NCBI RefSeq assembly: GCF_009831415.1
Contig: NZ_CP043727.1
Span: 1,612,001-1,676,000 of the forward strand
From: Yersinia canariae
Lineage (GTDB): Bacteria > Pseudomonadota > Gammaproteobacteria > Enterobacterales > Enterobacteriaceae
DNA: 64,000 bases
Direction of reading: 5' to 3'
Made by a program: the position numbers and the translations under genes. The notes beneath the pieces are model-generated. The model saw nothing but the letters and a program-made list of their open reading frames with translations. It searched no databases and was not told the DNA's origin. This document shows, piece by piece, positions 30,457 to 40,902 of the stretch; within the stretch, counting starts at the first letter, position 1; each line of letters begins with the position of its first letter.

Positions 30457-31650
30457 ATGATCAGAGTTGAGATGTTGAGTACCGGGGATGAAGTGCTGCA
30501 TGGGCAAATTATTGATACCAATGCTGCATGGCTGGCAGATTATTTATTTAATCAGGGTTTGCCAATCAGCAGTCGAGAAACCGTTGGTGATTCACTTTCC
30601 GCTCTCATTGATGTGTTGACAGAACGGAGCCACGTTGCGGATGTGTTGATTGTTAATGGCGGTCTTGGGCCGACCAGTGACGACTTGAGTGCTTTGGCCG
30701 CGGCGCGTGCTGCCGGGACGGAGCTTATCGAGCATCCGGAATGGATTGCGCGGATGGAGGCTTTCTTTAAAGAGCGTGGCAGGGCGATGTCGTCGACAAA
30801 CCGTAAACAAGCCCATATTCCGGCGAATGCGGAAATGCTGGATAACCCGGTCGGAACCGCCTGCGGCTTCGCTTTACGGCTCAATAAGTGTTTGATGTTT
30901 TTCACTCCCGGCGTTCCATCAGAATTTAAAGTGATGGTTGAACAGCAGATTATGCCGCGCTTACGCCAGCACTTTGATGTGGCAGAGCCGCCATTATGCT
31001 TGCGCATGACCACCTTTGGGCGCTCAGAAAGTGATTTGGCACTCGAATTAGACTCACTAACTCTCCCGGACGGCGCGGTGCTGGGCTATCGCTCATCGGC
31101 ACCTATTATTGAGTTGAAACTCACTGGGCCAGCTTCACAGCAATCGGCGATGGAGGAAGTTTGGCAGCAAGTTAGGGCGGTTGCTAGAGAGAGTACGATA
31201 TTCGAAGGCACGCGGGGCTTACCGGCATTGCTGAGTGAACAATTGACACAGCGCGGGCTGCTATTGGCCGTCAGCGAACAATTTACCGGTGGGTTGCTGC
31301 ACTGGCAATTACAAAGTACCGCAGCACCGTTGGCGGGAGGCGAGCTACTGCCGGCTCATTGTCAGGAGTCATTAGCTGAAGTCGCGGGCCGCGCCCAGTC
31401 ATTATCAATGCTGTGTGGTGCTCAGGTGGTATTGGCGGTGAGTGCAATGCAAAATGATTGCCTAAGTGTAGCGCTGCATTCTCCTGATGGAACTTTTGCC
31501 CAGACGGTGCGTTATCAGGCGAGCCGACATGGTTTGCGCATCCGTCAGGAAAGCAGTGCCATGCTGGCATTGGATATGCTGCGTCGTTGGATGAAAGGTA
31601 GCCCGATTTGTGGTCAGCACGGTTGGCTGGAAGTGGTTGAGATTTTGTAG
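30457..31650 (+). CDS. yfaY: CinA-like protein YfaY
   Basis: A 397-residue two-domain protein. The N-terminal molybdopterin-binding-like (COG1058) domain, residues 1-170, has MLSTGDEVLHGQIIDTNAAW and NGGLGPTSDDLSALAA. The C-terminal part matches the NMN-deamidase (PncC/CinA) fold but shows SEQFTGGLL in place of the usual AESCTGG motif, as in E. coli YfaY, so the deamidase site is probably dead. The N-terminal domain may act as an ADP-ribose pyrophosphatase. The ribosome site GGAG lies just downstream of an ERIC element. Confidence 0.93.
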   Translation: MIRVEMLSTGDEVLHGQIIDTNAAWLADYLFNQGLPISSRETVGDSLSALIDVLTERSHVADVLIVNGGLGPTSDDLSALAAARAAGTELIEHPEWIARMEAFFKERGRAMSSTNRKQAHIPANAEMLDNPVGTACGFALRLNKCLMFFTPGVPSEFKVMVEQQIMPRLRQHFDVAEPPLCLRMTTFGRSESDLALELDSLTLPDGAVLGYRSSAPIIELKLTGPASQQSAMEEVWQQVRAVARESTIFEGTRGLPALLSEQLTQRGLLLAVSEQFTGGLLHWQLQSTAAPLAGGELLPAHCQESLAEVAGRAQSLSMLCGAQVVLAVSAMQNDCLSVALHSPDGTFAQTVRYQASRHGLRIRQESSAMLALDMLRRWMKGSPICGQHGWLEVVEIL

Positions 31651-31677
31651 TTAATCAAAAATTTCTGATTATGATAT

Positions 31678-31706
31678 AAAGGCGCAATTTTAAATATGCG
31701 CCTTTC
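31678..31706 (+). terminator. Rho-independent terminator of yfaY
   Basis: AAAGGCGCA and TGCGCCTTT with an A+T loop, 28 bp after the stop. The remainder up to 31962 is A+T-rich with no gene seen. Confidence 0.8.
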
Positions 31707-31962
31707 TTATTAAACTTATGCTGTTTATTAGTTTGCGGTGCAATTTTTATTATTTCGCTACTTTATCTTCTTAATTGCACGCGAGCCATTTTAGTTCATT
31801 ATATTAAAATGACTTAAATCTCTTTATGGAATAGTTTATTAGAGAGTTCTGGCCGTGAAGCTGAAAGCATCTATCTGCAACCTAAACAGCCCCAGTTCCT
31901 TTCTCATACTCTGATTGCCAGCAGTTATTAGAGATATACTCGCGATTGACCATAGAATTTAG

Positions 31963-31986
31963 ATACCCACTCAGATGAATGGGTAT
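31963..31986 (-). terminator. Hairpin after ecotin
   Basis: ATACCCA and TGGGTAT-type arms 20 bp beyond the eco stop on the minus strand, with only a weak T-tract. Confidence 0.45.
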
Positions 31987-32006
31987 TTGCGCGGATACGG
32001 CAGGGC

Positions 32007-32513
32007 TTATTTCACCTGCGCATTTCTAACGTCTTTCCCTGCTTCCCAAATCCGGTATTTAACATCAACACCTTGCGGCACATACACCACAATCGGCAAG
32101 CGGCTGTTGTAGCGCTGCATGGCGGCATCACCCAGATTGGCGGCGATAAATTGCGGGCGGCGGGTGTTGTCCGGGCAAGCCATCATGGTAGAGGCGGGTT
32201 CGGAGATTTTATCCATTACCAGATAGTCAAATCCCCAGCCAGACAAGGTTCTGGTTTCGAGATTGCCACTGATCATATGGCGGTTGCAGTCAACTTCAAT
32301 GGTTTTACCGATCAGCAATTCAACTTTGAAGCGATTTTCATCTTCTTGTGGTTCGAGGAAAATGACCTGACGGCTCATGCCTTTTTCAGCTTGCGGATAA
32401 GGCGCAATCTTCTCTAACGGCTGTTGTTGATTAAGCGGCGGCTCTGTAGCAGCAACAGTGCTGGCAGAGGCTGCCATTAACAGGCTGGTTATTGCGATTG
32501 ACAGTCTTTTCAT
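32007..32513 (-). CDS. eco: Ecotin, periplasmic serine-protease inhibitor
   Basis: A 168-residue protein with a signal peptide of about 21 residues ([20 protein letters not shown]). The mature protein dimerises and blocks trypsin-fold proteases such as neutrophil elastase. The reactive loop STMMACP has the Met-Met pair of E. coli ecotin, with the first Met as P1, and two cysteines form the conserved disulfide. [19 protein letters not shown] and [20 protein letters not shown] are family-typical. It is monocistronic, with terminator-like DNA behind it. Confidence 0.96.
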   Translation of the reverse strand: MKRLSIAITSLLMAASASTVAATEPPLNQQQPLEKIAPYPQAEKGMSRQVIFLEPQEDENRFKVELLIGKTIEVDCNRHMISGNLETRTLSGWGFDYLVMDKISEPASTMMACPDNTRRPQFIAANLGDAAMQRYNSRLPIVVYVPQGVDVKYRIWEAGKDVRNAQVK

Positions 32514-32607
32514 CTTTTGTCCCTATGATTTTAATTCCGGATGCAAAATATCATCTATTCAGCAGACTGATTATAGGCAAAATCTGATTGGCTGATTTAT
32601 CTCTTTA

Positions 32608-32913
32608 TTAAAGTTCAATTTCAATATCGCCCTTTGGCTGACAGCAACAGGGCAGAATCTCGCCAGCTTGGATAAATGCTAAGGGTTGCTGCTGATAGCA
32701 AACCTCGCCTTTTAACAACCGCAGTCGGCAAGACCCGCAATAACCGGAGCGGCATTGATATTCGATTTGTACCTGATGATATTCGAGTGTTTCTAATAAA
32801 TTGCGGCTATTCGCGGGGCGGTTAAGTTGAGCACCAGTGGTGCTCAACGTCACAATATTCCCGTCATCTTTCAAGTTGCAGCGGTGTTGGCTGCCATCAC
32901 TTACCCAAGTCAT
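32608..32913 (-). CDS. yfaE: 2Fe-2S ferredoxin for ribonucleotide reductase cofactor maintenance
   Basis: A 101-residue plant-type ferredoxin that reduces and regenerates the diferric-tyrosyl cofactor of NrdB. The cluster ligands are visible in CRSGYCGSCRLRLLKG and the later CCCQP. The E. coli protein has 84 residues; the extra N-terminal part (MTWVSDGSQHRCNLKDDG) makes this one longer, and no better internal start with a ribosome site was seen. It follows nrdB by 79 bp, a gap partly filled by an ERIC end. Confidence 0.92.
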   Translation of the reverse strand: MTWVSDGSQHRCNLKDDGNIVTLSTTGAQLNRPANSRNLLETLEYHQVQIEYQCRSGYCGSCRLRLLKGEVCYQQQPLAFIQAGEILPCCCQPKGDIEIEL

Positions 32914-32940
32914 TGAGTTATCTCAACTCCTTGGATGCAT

Positions 32941-32981
32941 TCAGTTGCCACTTGGCTGTAACTCGAAATCTATTGGGTATA
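32941..32981 (+). repeat. ERIC terminal fragment inside the nrdAB-yfaE operon
   Basis: About 40 bp, from TTGCCACTTGGCTGTAACTC to TATTGGGTATA, match one end of the full ERIC at 30307-30437. The other end is absent. It lies in the transcribed space between nrdB and yfaE. Confidence 0.65.
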
Positions 32982-32992
32982 AGCTTCATCGA

Positions 32993-34123
32993 TTACAGCT
33001 CGAAATCACTCAGGTCATCAGCACTGACTTCTGAATCAATCTGACCGACCAGATAAGAGCTGACTTCAACTTCCTGTGGCGCAACTTGCACGTTATCAGA
33101 CACTAACCAGGAGTTGATCCATGGAATTGGGTTGGTGCGGGTATTAAATGGCACACCTAAACCCACGGCTTGCATGCGGATATTAGTAATATATTCCACA
33201 TATTGGCACAGGATTTCTTTGTTCAAACCAATCATTGAGCCGTCACGGAACAGATATTCTGCCCACTCTTTCTCTTGTTGCGCGGCAAGGACAAACAGGT
33301 CATAGCATTGCTGCTGACATTCTTCAGCAATTTCAGCCATTTCCGGATCATCTTCACCCGAGCGCATTAGATTCAGAATATGCTGTGTACCGGTCAGGTG
33401 CAGAGCTTCATCACGAGCAATCATTTTGATGATTTTAGCATTGCCTTCCATCAATTCGCGCTCGGCAAAGGCAAAGGAGCAGGCGAAACTGACATAAAAC
33501 CGGATGGCCTCCAGCGCATTGACACTCATCAAACACAAATAAAGTTGTTTTTTCAGCTCGCGCAGATTAACCACCACAGTTTTACCATTAACCTGATGGG
33601 TGCCTTCCCCCAGCAGATGGTAGTAACTGGTCATCTCAATCAAATCGTCGTAATACCCTGAGATATCTTTTGCGCGTTTGAGGATCTCTTCATTGGTCAC
33701 GATATCATCGAAAACAATCGAAGGATCGTTAACGATATTGCGAATGATATGAGTGTAAGAGCGCGAATGAATAGTTTCAGAAAACGACCAGGTTTCTATC
33801 CAGGTTTCCAGCTCAGGAATGGAAACCAGCGGCAATAGGGCCACATTAGGGCTACGTCCCTGAATAGAATCCAGCAATGTTTGGTATTTCAGGTTGCTGA
33901 TAAAAATATGTTTTTCGTGATCTGGCAGGGCGTTGTAATCGATGCGATCGCGGGAGACGTCAATCTCTTCCGGACGCCAGAAAAACGAGAGTTGTTTCTC
34001 AATCAGTTTTTCGAAAATAGCATGCTTTTGTTGGTCGAAACGCGCCACATTGACGGATTGACCAAAGAACATCGGTTCGAGTAACTGGTTGTTTTTATTT
34101 TGCGAAAAAGTGGTATAGGCCAT
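32993..34123 (-). CDS. nrdB: Ribonucleoside-diphosphate reductase 1, beta subunit
   Basis: A 376-residue class Ia radical subunit, the same length as E. coli NrdB. Iron ligands and radical site are in place: Asp85, Glu116, His119, radical Tyr123 (Tyr122 in mature numbering) in [12 protein letters not shown], and the second helix pair around [26 protein letters not shown]. An in-frame ATG upstream at 34177 is not needed; the ATG at 34123 gives the family start [12 protein letters not shown]. It lies 85 bp after nrdA. Confidence 0.98.
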   Translation of the reverse strand: MAYTTFSQNKNNQLLEPMFFGQSVNVARFDQQKHAIFEKLIEKQLSFFWRPEEIDVSRDRIDYNALPDHEKHIFISNLKYQTLLDSIQGRSPNVALLPLVSIPELETWIETWSFSETIHSRSYTHIIRNIVNDPSIVFDDIVTNEEILKRAKDISGYYDDLIEMTSYYHLLGEGTHQVNGKTVVVNLRELKKQLYLCLMSVNALEAIRFYVSFACSFAFAERELMEGNAKIIKMIARDEALHLTGTQHILNLMRSGEDDPEMAEIAEECQQQCYDLFVLAAQQEKEWAEYLFRDGSMIGLNKEILCQYVEYITNIRMQAVGLGVPFNTRTNPIPWINSWLVSDNVQVAPQEVEVSSYLVGQIDSEVSADDLSDFEL

Positions 34124-34208
34124 GATTTCCTCAGGGACAGCAAAGGGCAAATGAAGAACGGCCCGCGATGACCGCATAGACGATCATCGGGTGGGCCTGA
34201 ACTCAAAG

Positions 34209-36494
34209 TCAGATCTTACATGCACCGCCTTCACAGTCGTCATCACCCGGTTGACTTTGGATATCTTCCTGCACATCATCAGCACCATCGCGGGTGTTTT
34301 GATAGTAAAGGGTTTTTACGCCAAATTTATAGGTGGTGAGCAAATCTTTCAGCAACTGCTTCATCGGCACTTTGCCCGATGGGAAGCGGGTTGGATCATA
34401 ATTGGTGTTGGCTGAAATCGCCTGATCGACGAATTTCTGCATCAAACCGACCAATTGCAGATAACCATCATTATTTGGCATATCCCACAGCAGTTCATAA
34501 GCATCTTTCAAACGCTCATATTCAGGAACAACCTGGCGCAGAATACCGTCTTTCGAGGCTTTAATACTGACATAACCCCGCGGTGGTTCAATACCATTGG
34601 TGGCATTGGAGATCTGCGAAGATGTCTCGGACGGCATCAGTGCTGACAGTGTGGAGTTACGCAGGCCGTGGGTCTGGATGTCCTTACGCAGTGTTTCCCA
34701 ATCGTAATGCAGAGGTTCGTCACTGATGGTATCCAAATCTTTCTTATAGGTATCGATCGGCAAAATACCCTGTGAATAGGTGGTTTCATTGAACCACTGG
34801 CAAGCACCCTGTTCCCGTGCCAGCGTGTTAGAAGCTTTCAATAAATAGTACTGAATAGCTTCAAAGGTGCGGTGCGTCAGGTTGTTGGCACTGCCATCGG
34901 AATAACGAACACCATTCTTCGCCAGATAATATGCAAAGTTAATGACACCAATACCCAGAGTACGGCGGCCCATTGCGCCACGTTTTGCTGCGGCAATTGG
35001 GTAATCCTGATAATCGAGCAAAGCATCCAGGGCGCGTACAGCCAGTACCGCCAAGTCTTCTAAATCATCCAGGCTGTCAATGGCACCCAAGTTGAATGCT
35101 GACAATGTGCAGAGCGCGATCTCACCATTTTCGTCGTTGATATCATTCAACGGTTTGGTCGGCAAGGCAATTTCCAGACACAGGTTTGACTGGCGTACAG
35201 GAGCAATTTTCGGGTCAAACGGGCTGTGGGTATTGCAATGATCCACGTTCTGAATATAGATACGGCCAGTGGAGGCACGCTCTTGCATCATCAAGGAGAA
35301 TAACTCAATGGCTTTCACACGCTGTTTGCGGATGCTGTCATCTTTCTCATACTTGACATAAAGGCGCTCAAACTCGTCTTGATCAGCGAAGAACGCGTCA
35401 TACAAGCCCGGAACGTCGGATGGGCTGAACAGAGTAATCTCTTCGCCTTTCAGCAAACGCTGATACATCAGTTTGTTGATTTGTACGCCGTAATCCATAT
35501 GACGCACGCGGTTACCTTCAACCCCACGATTGTTTTTCAGCACCAGCAAACTTTCAACTTCCAAATGCCACATTGGGTAGAACAACGTGGCAGCACCGCC
35601 ACGGACACCGCCCTGTGAGCAGGATTTTACTGCGGTCTGGAAGTGTTTGTAGAACGGAATGCAACCGGTGTGGAAAGCTTCACCGCCGCGAATTGGGCTA
35701 CCCAATGCACGGATGCGGCCCGCATTGATGCCGATACCGGCGCGTTGTGACACATATTTCACAATGGCGCTGGAGGTGGCATTGATGGAATCCAGGCTGT
35801 CACCGCACTCAATCAATACGCAAGAACTGAACTGGCGGGTTGGGGTGCGCACGCCGGACATAATGGGGGTCGGCAGCGAAATTTTAAAAGTAGAAATTGC
35901 ATCATAGAAACGCTTGATGTAATCCAGACGTGTTTCGCGCGGATAATTAGAGAACAGGCAAGCCGAAACCAGAATGTACAGGAATTGGGCACTTTCATAG
36001 ATCTCACCGCTGACGCGGTTTTGCACTAGATATTTGCCTTCCAACTGCTTAACCGCAGCATAGGAGAAGTTCATATCGCGCCAATGGTCGATGAAAGTGT
36101 CCATCTGTTCAAATTCTTCTGCGGTGTAGTCTTCCAGCAGATGTTTGTCATATTTGCCCATCTCCACCATTTTCGTCACGTGGGCGAATAATTTTGGTGG
36201 TTCAAACTGACCGTAAGCTTTTTTGCGCAGGTGGAAGATAGCCAGACGTGCTGCCAGGTACTGGTAATCTGGGGCATCGCGCGAAATCAAATCAGCGGCA
36301 GCTTTAATGATGGTTTCATGGATATCGGCGGTTTTAATACCATCATAAAACTGAATGTGTGAACGCAATTCTACTTGAGATACTGAGACGTTATGTAAAC
36401 CTTCCGCGGCCCAGTCGATGACCCGGTGGATTTTATCCAGATTGATGCGTTCTTTGCTGCCATCGCGTTTAGTAACAAGTAGGCTTTGGTTCAT
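34209..36494 (-). CDS. nrdA: Ribonucleoside-diphosphate reductase 1, alpha subunit
   Basis: A 761-residue catalytic subunit, the E. coli length. It has an N-terminal ATP cone (MNQSLLVTKRDGSKERINLDKI), the active-site cysteines in FSSCVLIECGDS and NLCLEIALPT, and the redox-shuttle C-terminus CEGGACKI. It makes dNDPs from NDPs with NrdB. It heads nrdA-nrdB-yfaE on the minus strand, with NrdR-like and DnaA-box sequences upstream. Confidence 0.98.
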   Translation of the reverse strand: MNQSLLVTKRDGSKERINLDKIHRVIDWAAEGLHNVSVSQVELRSHIQFYDGIKTADIHETIIKAAADLISRDAPDYQYLAARLAIFHLRKKAYGQFEPPKLFAHVTKMVEMGKYDKHLLEDYTAEEFEQMDTFIDHWRDMNFSYAAVKQLEGKYLVQNRVSGEIYESAQFLYILVSACLFSNYPRETRLDYIKRFYDAISTFKISLPTPIMSGVRTPTRQFSSCVLIECGDSLDSINATSSAIVKYVSQRAGIGINAGRIRALGSPIRGGEAFHTGCIPFYKHFQTAVKSCSQGGVRGGAATLFYPMWHLEVESLLVLKNNRGVEGNRVRHMDYGVQINKLMYQRLLKGEEITLFSPSDVPGLYDAFFADQDEFERLYVKYEKDDSIRKQRVKAIELFSLMMQERASTGRIYIQNVDHCNTHSPFDPKIAPVRQSNLCLEIALPTKPLNDINDENGEIALCTLSAFNLGAIDSLDDLEDLAVLAVRALDALLDYQDYPIAAAKRGAMGRRTLGIGVINFAYYLAKNGVRYSDGSANNLTHRTFEAIQYYLLKASNTLAREQGACQWFNETTYSQGILPIDTYKKDLDTISDEPLHYDWETLRKDIQTHGLRNSTLSALMPSETSSQISNATNGIEPPRGYVSIKASKDGILRQVVPEYERLKDAYELLWDMPNNDGYLQLVGLMQKFVDQAISANTNYDPTRFPSGKVPMKQLLKDLLTTYKFGVKTLYYQNTRDGADDVQEDIQSQPGDDDCEGGACKI

Positions 36495-36601
36495 GTGTTC
36501 GTGACCTTTGTGCCCCCTTACTCCGTGTACTCACAGCACAAAATTACGCTCTCCATGATTGAAGTAATCATTGAGGCCGTAGTGTATTGTTCAGTATGTA
36601 A

Positions 36602-36696
36602 ACACAATATATAGGGGGTGGGTAGTAGATAGATAACAAGATAGTGAGTATTGAGACTTTTGGCAAGTGAACAAGATCGCTAAATTGTGTGGATAA
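36602..36696. promoter_or_regulatory. nrdA control region: NrdR-box-like sequences and a DnaA box
   Basis: ACACAATATATAG at 36602-36614 resembles the NrdR box, and ACAAGATAGTG starting at 36636 resembles the complementary box about three helical turns away. TGTGGATAA at 36688-36696 is a perfect consensus DnaA box (TTATCCACA on the other strand). DnaA and NrdR both control nrdAB in E. coli. The rest of 36495-36905 has no gene. Confidence 0.65.
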
Positions 36697-36905
36697 CTTG
36701 GGGGTGAATTGTTACGAAACCCTCACAACCAGCGTCAGCACTGGCGATCTTCGGTTGCCAATCTGGGGGATAAGATTCTGCTGAAAATCCTAAAATTTTG
36801 ACCGTTTGCTGATTTATTAAACGCTGGAAATACCCTTTATCTTTCGCGTCGCAGTGATGTTAGCCACAACGCGAAATCTATCGGACATTGTTTGGTTTTT
36901 ATACG

Positions 36906-37664
36906 TCACACCGCGGTGCTGTCGTCTGCTTTCTGAGTATGAACCATATAATTCACATCAACATTGCGGCCCAATTTGAAATGGTCAGTTATCGGGTTGT
37001 AATGTAGCCCGATAATATGGCGCTCGCGTAATGGAGTTTGGTCAACCCAACCAATGAGCTCTGATGGGCGGATAAATTTCTTCGAGTCATGGGTGCCTTT
37101 GGGTACCATTTTCAATACGTATTCAGCGCCTACCACCGCCATTAGCCAGGATTTGGTGTTGCGGTTAATGGTCGAAAAGAAAACATGTCCGCCGGGTTTG
37201 ACCAATTGCGCGCAGGCGCGAATGACAGAGGCTGGGTCAGGGACGTGCTCGAGCATCTCCATGCAGGTCACGACATCGTAATGTTGTGGGTGATTTTGCG
37301 CGTGGCTTTCAACCGTTTCCTGAACATAATCAAGCGGGGTGCCCGTTTCCAGGGCATGTAAGCGGGCCACTTGCAGCGGTTCATAGCCCATATCCAACCC
37401 AGTGACTTGAGCGCCTTCACGCGCCATGCTTTCAGCCAGAATGCCACCACCGCACCCGACATCCAGCACTTTCTTACCGAAAATACCGCCAGCGCGCTGC
37501 AAAATGTAATCAAGACGCAGGGGATTAATGCGATGAAGGGGCTTAAATTCGCCCTCTAAATCCCACCAGCGGGAGGCAACCGCCTCAAACTTGGCGATTT
37601 CTTGCTCATCGACGTTTATTTTTTCAGCAACATTGCGATGAGGGTCTGTGGTATCTACATGCAT
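36906..37664 (-). CDS. ubiG: Ubiquinone biosynthesis O-methyltransferase
   Basis: A 252-residue SAM-dependent methyltransferase performing both O-methylations of ubiquinone synthesis at the inner membrane face. Motif I is [20 protein letters not shown]; the post-I and II regions are [10 protein letters not shown] and [42 protein letters not shown] is the UbiG signature. It is divergent from gyrA, as in other enterobacteria, with an ERIC element in between. Confidence 0.97.
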   Translation of the reverse strand: MHVDTTDPHRNVAEKINVDEQEIAKFEAVASRWWDLEGEFKPLHRINPLRLDYILQRAGGIFGKKVLDVGCGGGILAESMAREGAQVTGLDMGYEPLQVARLHALETGTPLDYVQETVESHAQNHPQHYDVVTCMEMLEHVPDPASVIRACAQLVKPGGHVFFSTINRNTKSWLMAVVGAEYVLKMVPKGTHDSKKFIRPSELIGWVDQTPLRERHIIGLHYNPITDHFKLGRNVDVNYMVHTQKADDSTAV

Positions 37665-37699
37665 GATGAGTTCTCACTGTTGTATTTCTTTGCGCGCAT

Positions 37700-37828
37700 T
37701 ATACCCGTCATCCTTCAAGCTGCATATGCGCGGGCCACATACAGTGAGGTGAATCACGGGCTTGAGTCCGTTCATCAGAGCCCATTCGCTTGCCGCCTTC
37801 CCGCAACGTGAACTATTTAGGGCTTATA
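37700..37828. repeat. ERIC-like element between ubiG and gyrA
   Basis: About 129 bp bounded by TATACCC and a degenerate GGCTTATA. The ends TCCTTCAAGCTGCA and GCCGCCTTCCCGCAACGTGAA are ERIC termini, while the middle differs from the copy at 30307. It lies between the divergent promoters of ubiG and gyrA. Confidence 0.8.
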
Positions 37829-37917
37829 CATAATTCGTTTCGACAATCATCATGCAGTTTCGCCAAAATCGGGGTTTTGTGATATAGTTTCGTACCTTTA
37901 AATCCGGTAATTAGTAG

Positions 37918-40593
<2,676 letters not shown>

Positions 40594-40611
40594 TGCGTTG
40601 TTGAAAATAAG

Positions 40612-40637
40612 AGCCAGCTTACGAGCTGGCTTTTTTA
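40612..40637 (+). terminator. Rho-independent terminator of gyrA
   Basis: AGCCAGCT-TACG-AGCTGGCT followed by a T-run, 18 bp after the stop. Confidence 0.92.
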
Positions 40638-40653
40638 TGGGTTATTGGTAATG

Positions 40654-40697
40654 TATACCTTAATAATTCCAGTTGCAGAAAGGTGGCAACGGAGTGG
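40654..40697 (+). repeat. ERIC terminal fragment downstream of gyrA
   Basis: TATACCTTAATAATTCCAGTTGCAGAAAGGTGGCAAC-like DNA (44 bp) matches one ERIC end; the remainder up to the rcsC start does not continue as ERIC. Confidence 0.6.
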
Positions 40698-40902
40698 CAA
40701 ATTGGCCGAAGACCGGTTTGGACAGCATTTATGCTAGCCCATCGAGGATGCGCCCCATAGAGGCTCATTAATTCCCAAAAACTTATATAAATCAGTGAAT
40801 GGGATGACTAAAGGCCGCTAACTCACGTGCAATTTTTAAGTATGGCGGGTGTGTTTGTTATTCACGTAACCTGTCCGGCGATGTTTTCACCATGGTATCA
40901 GA

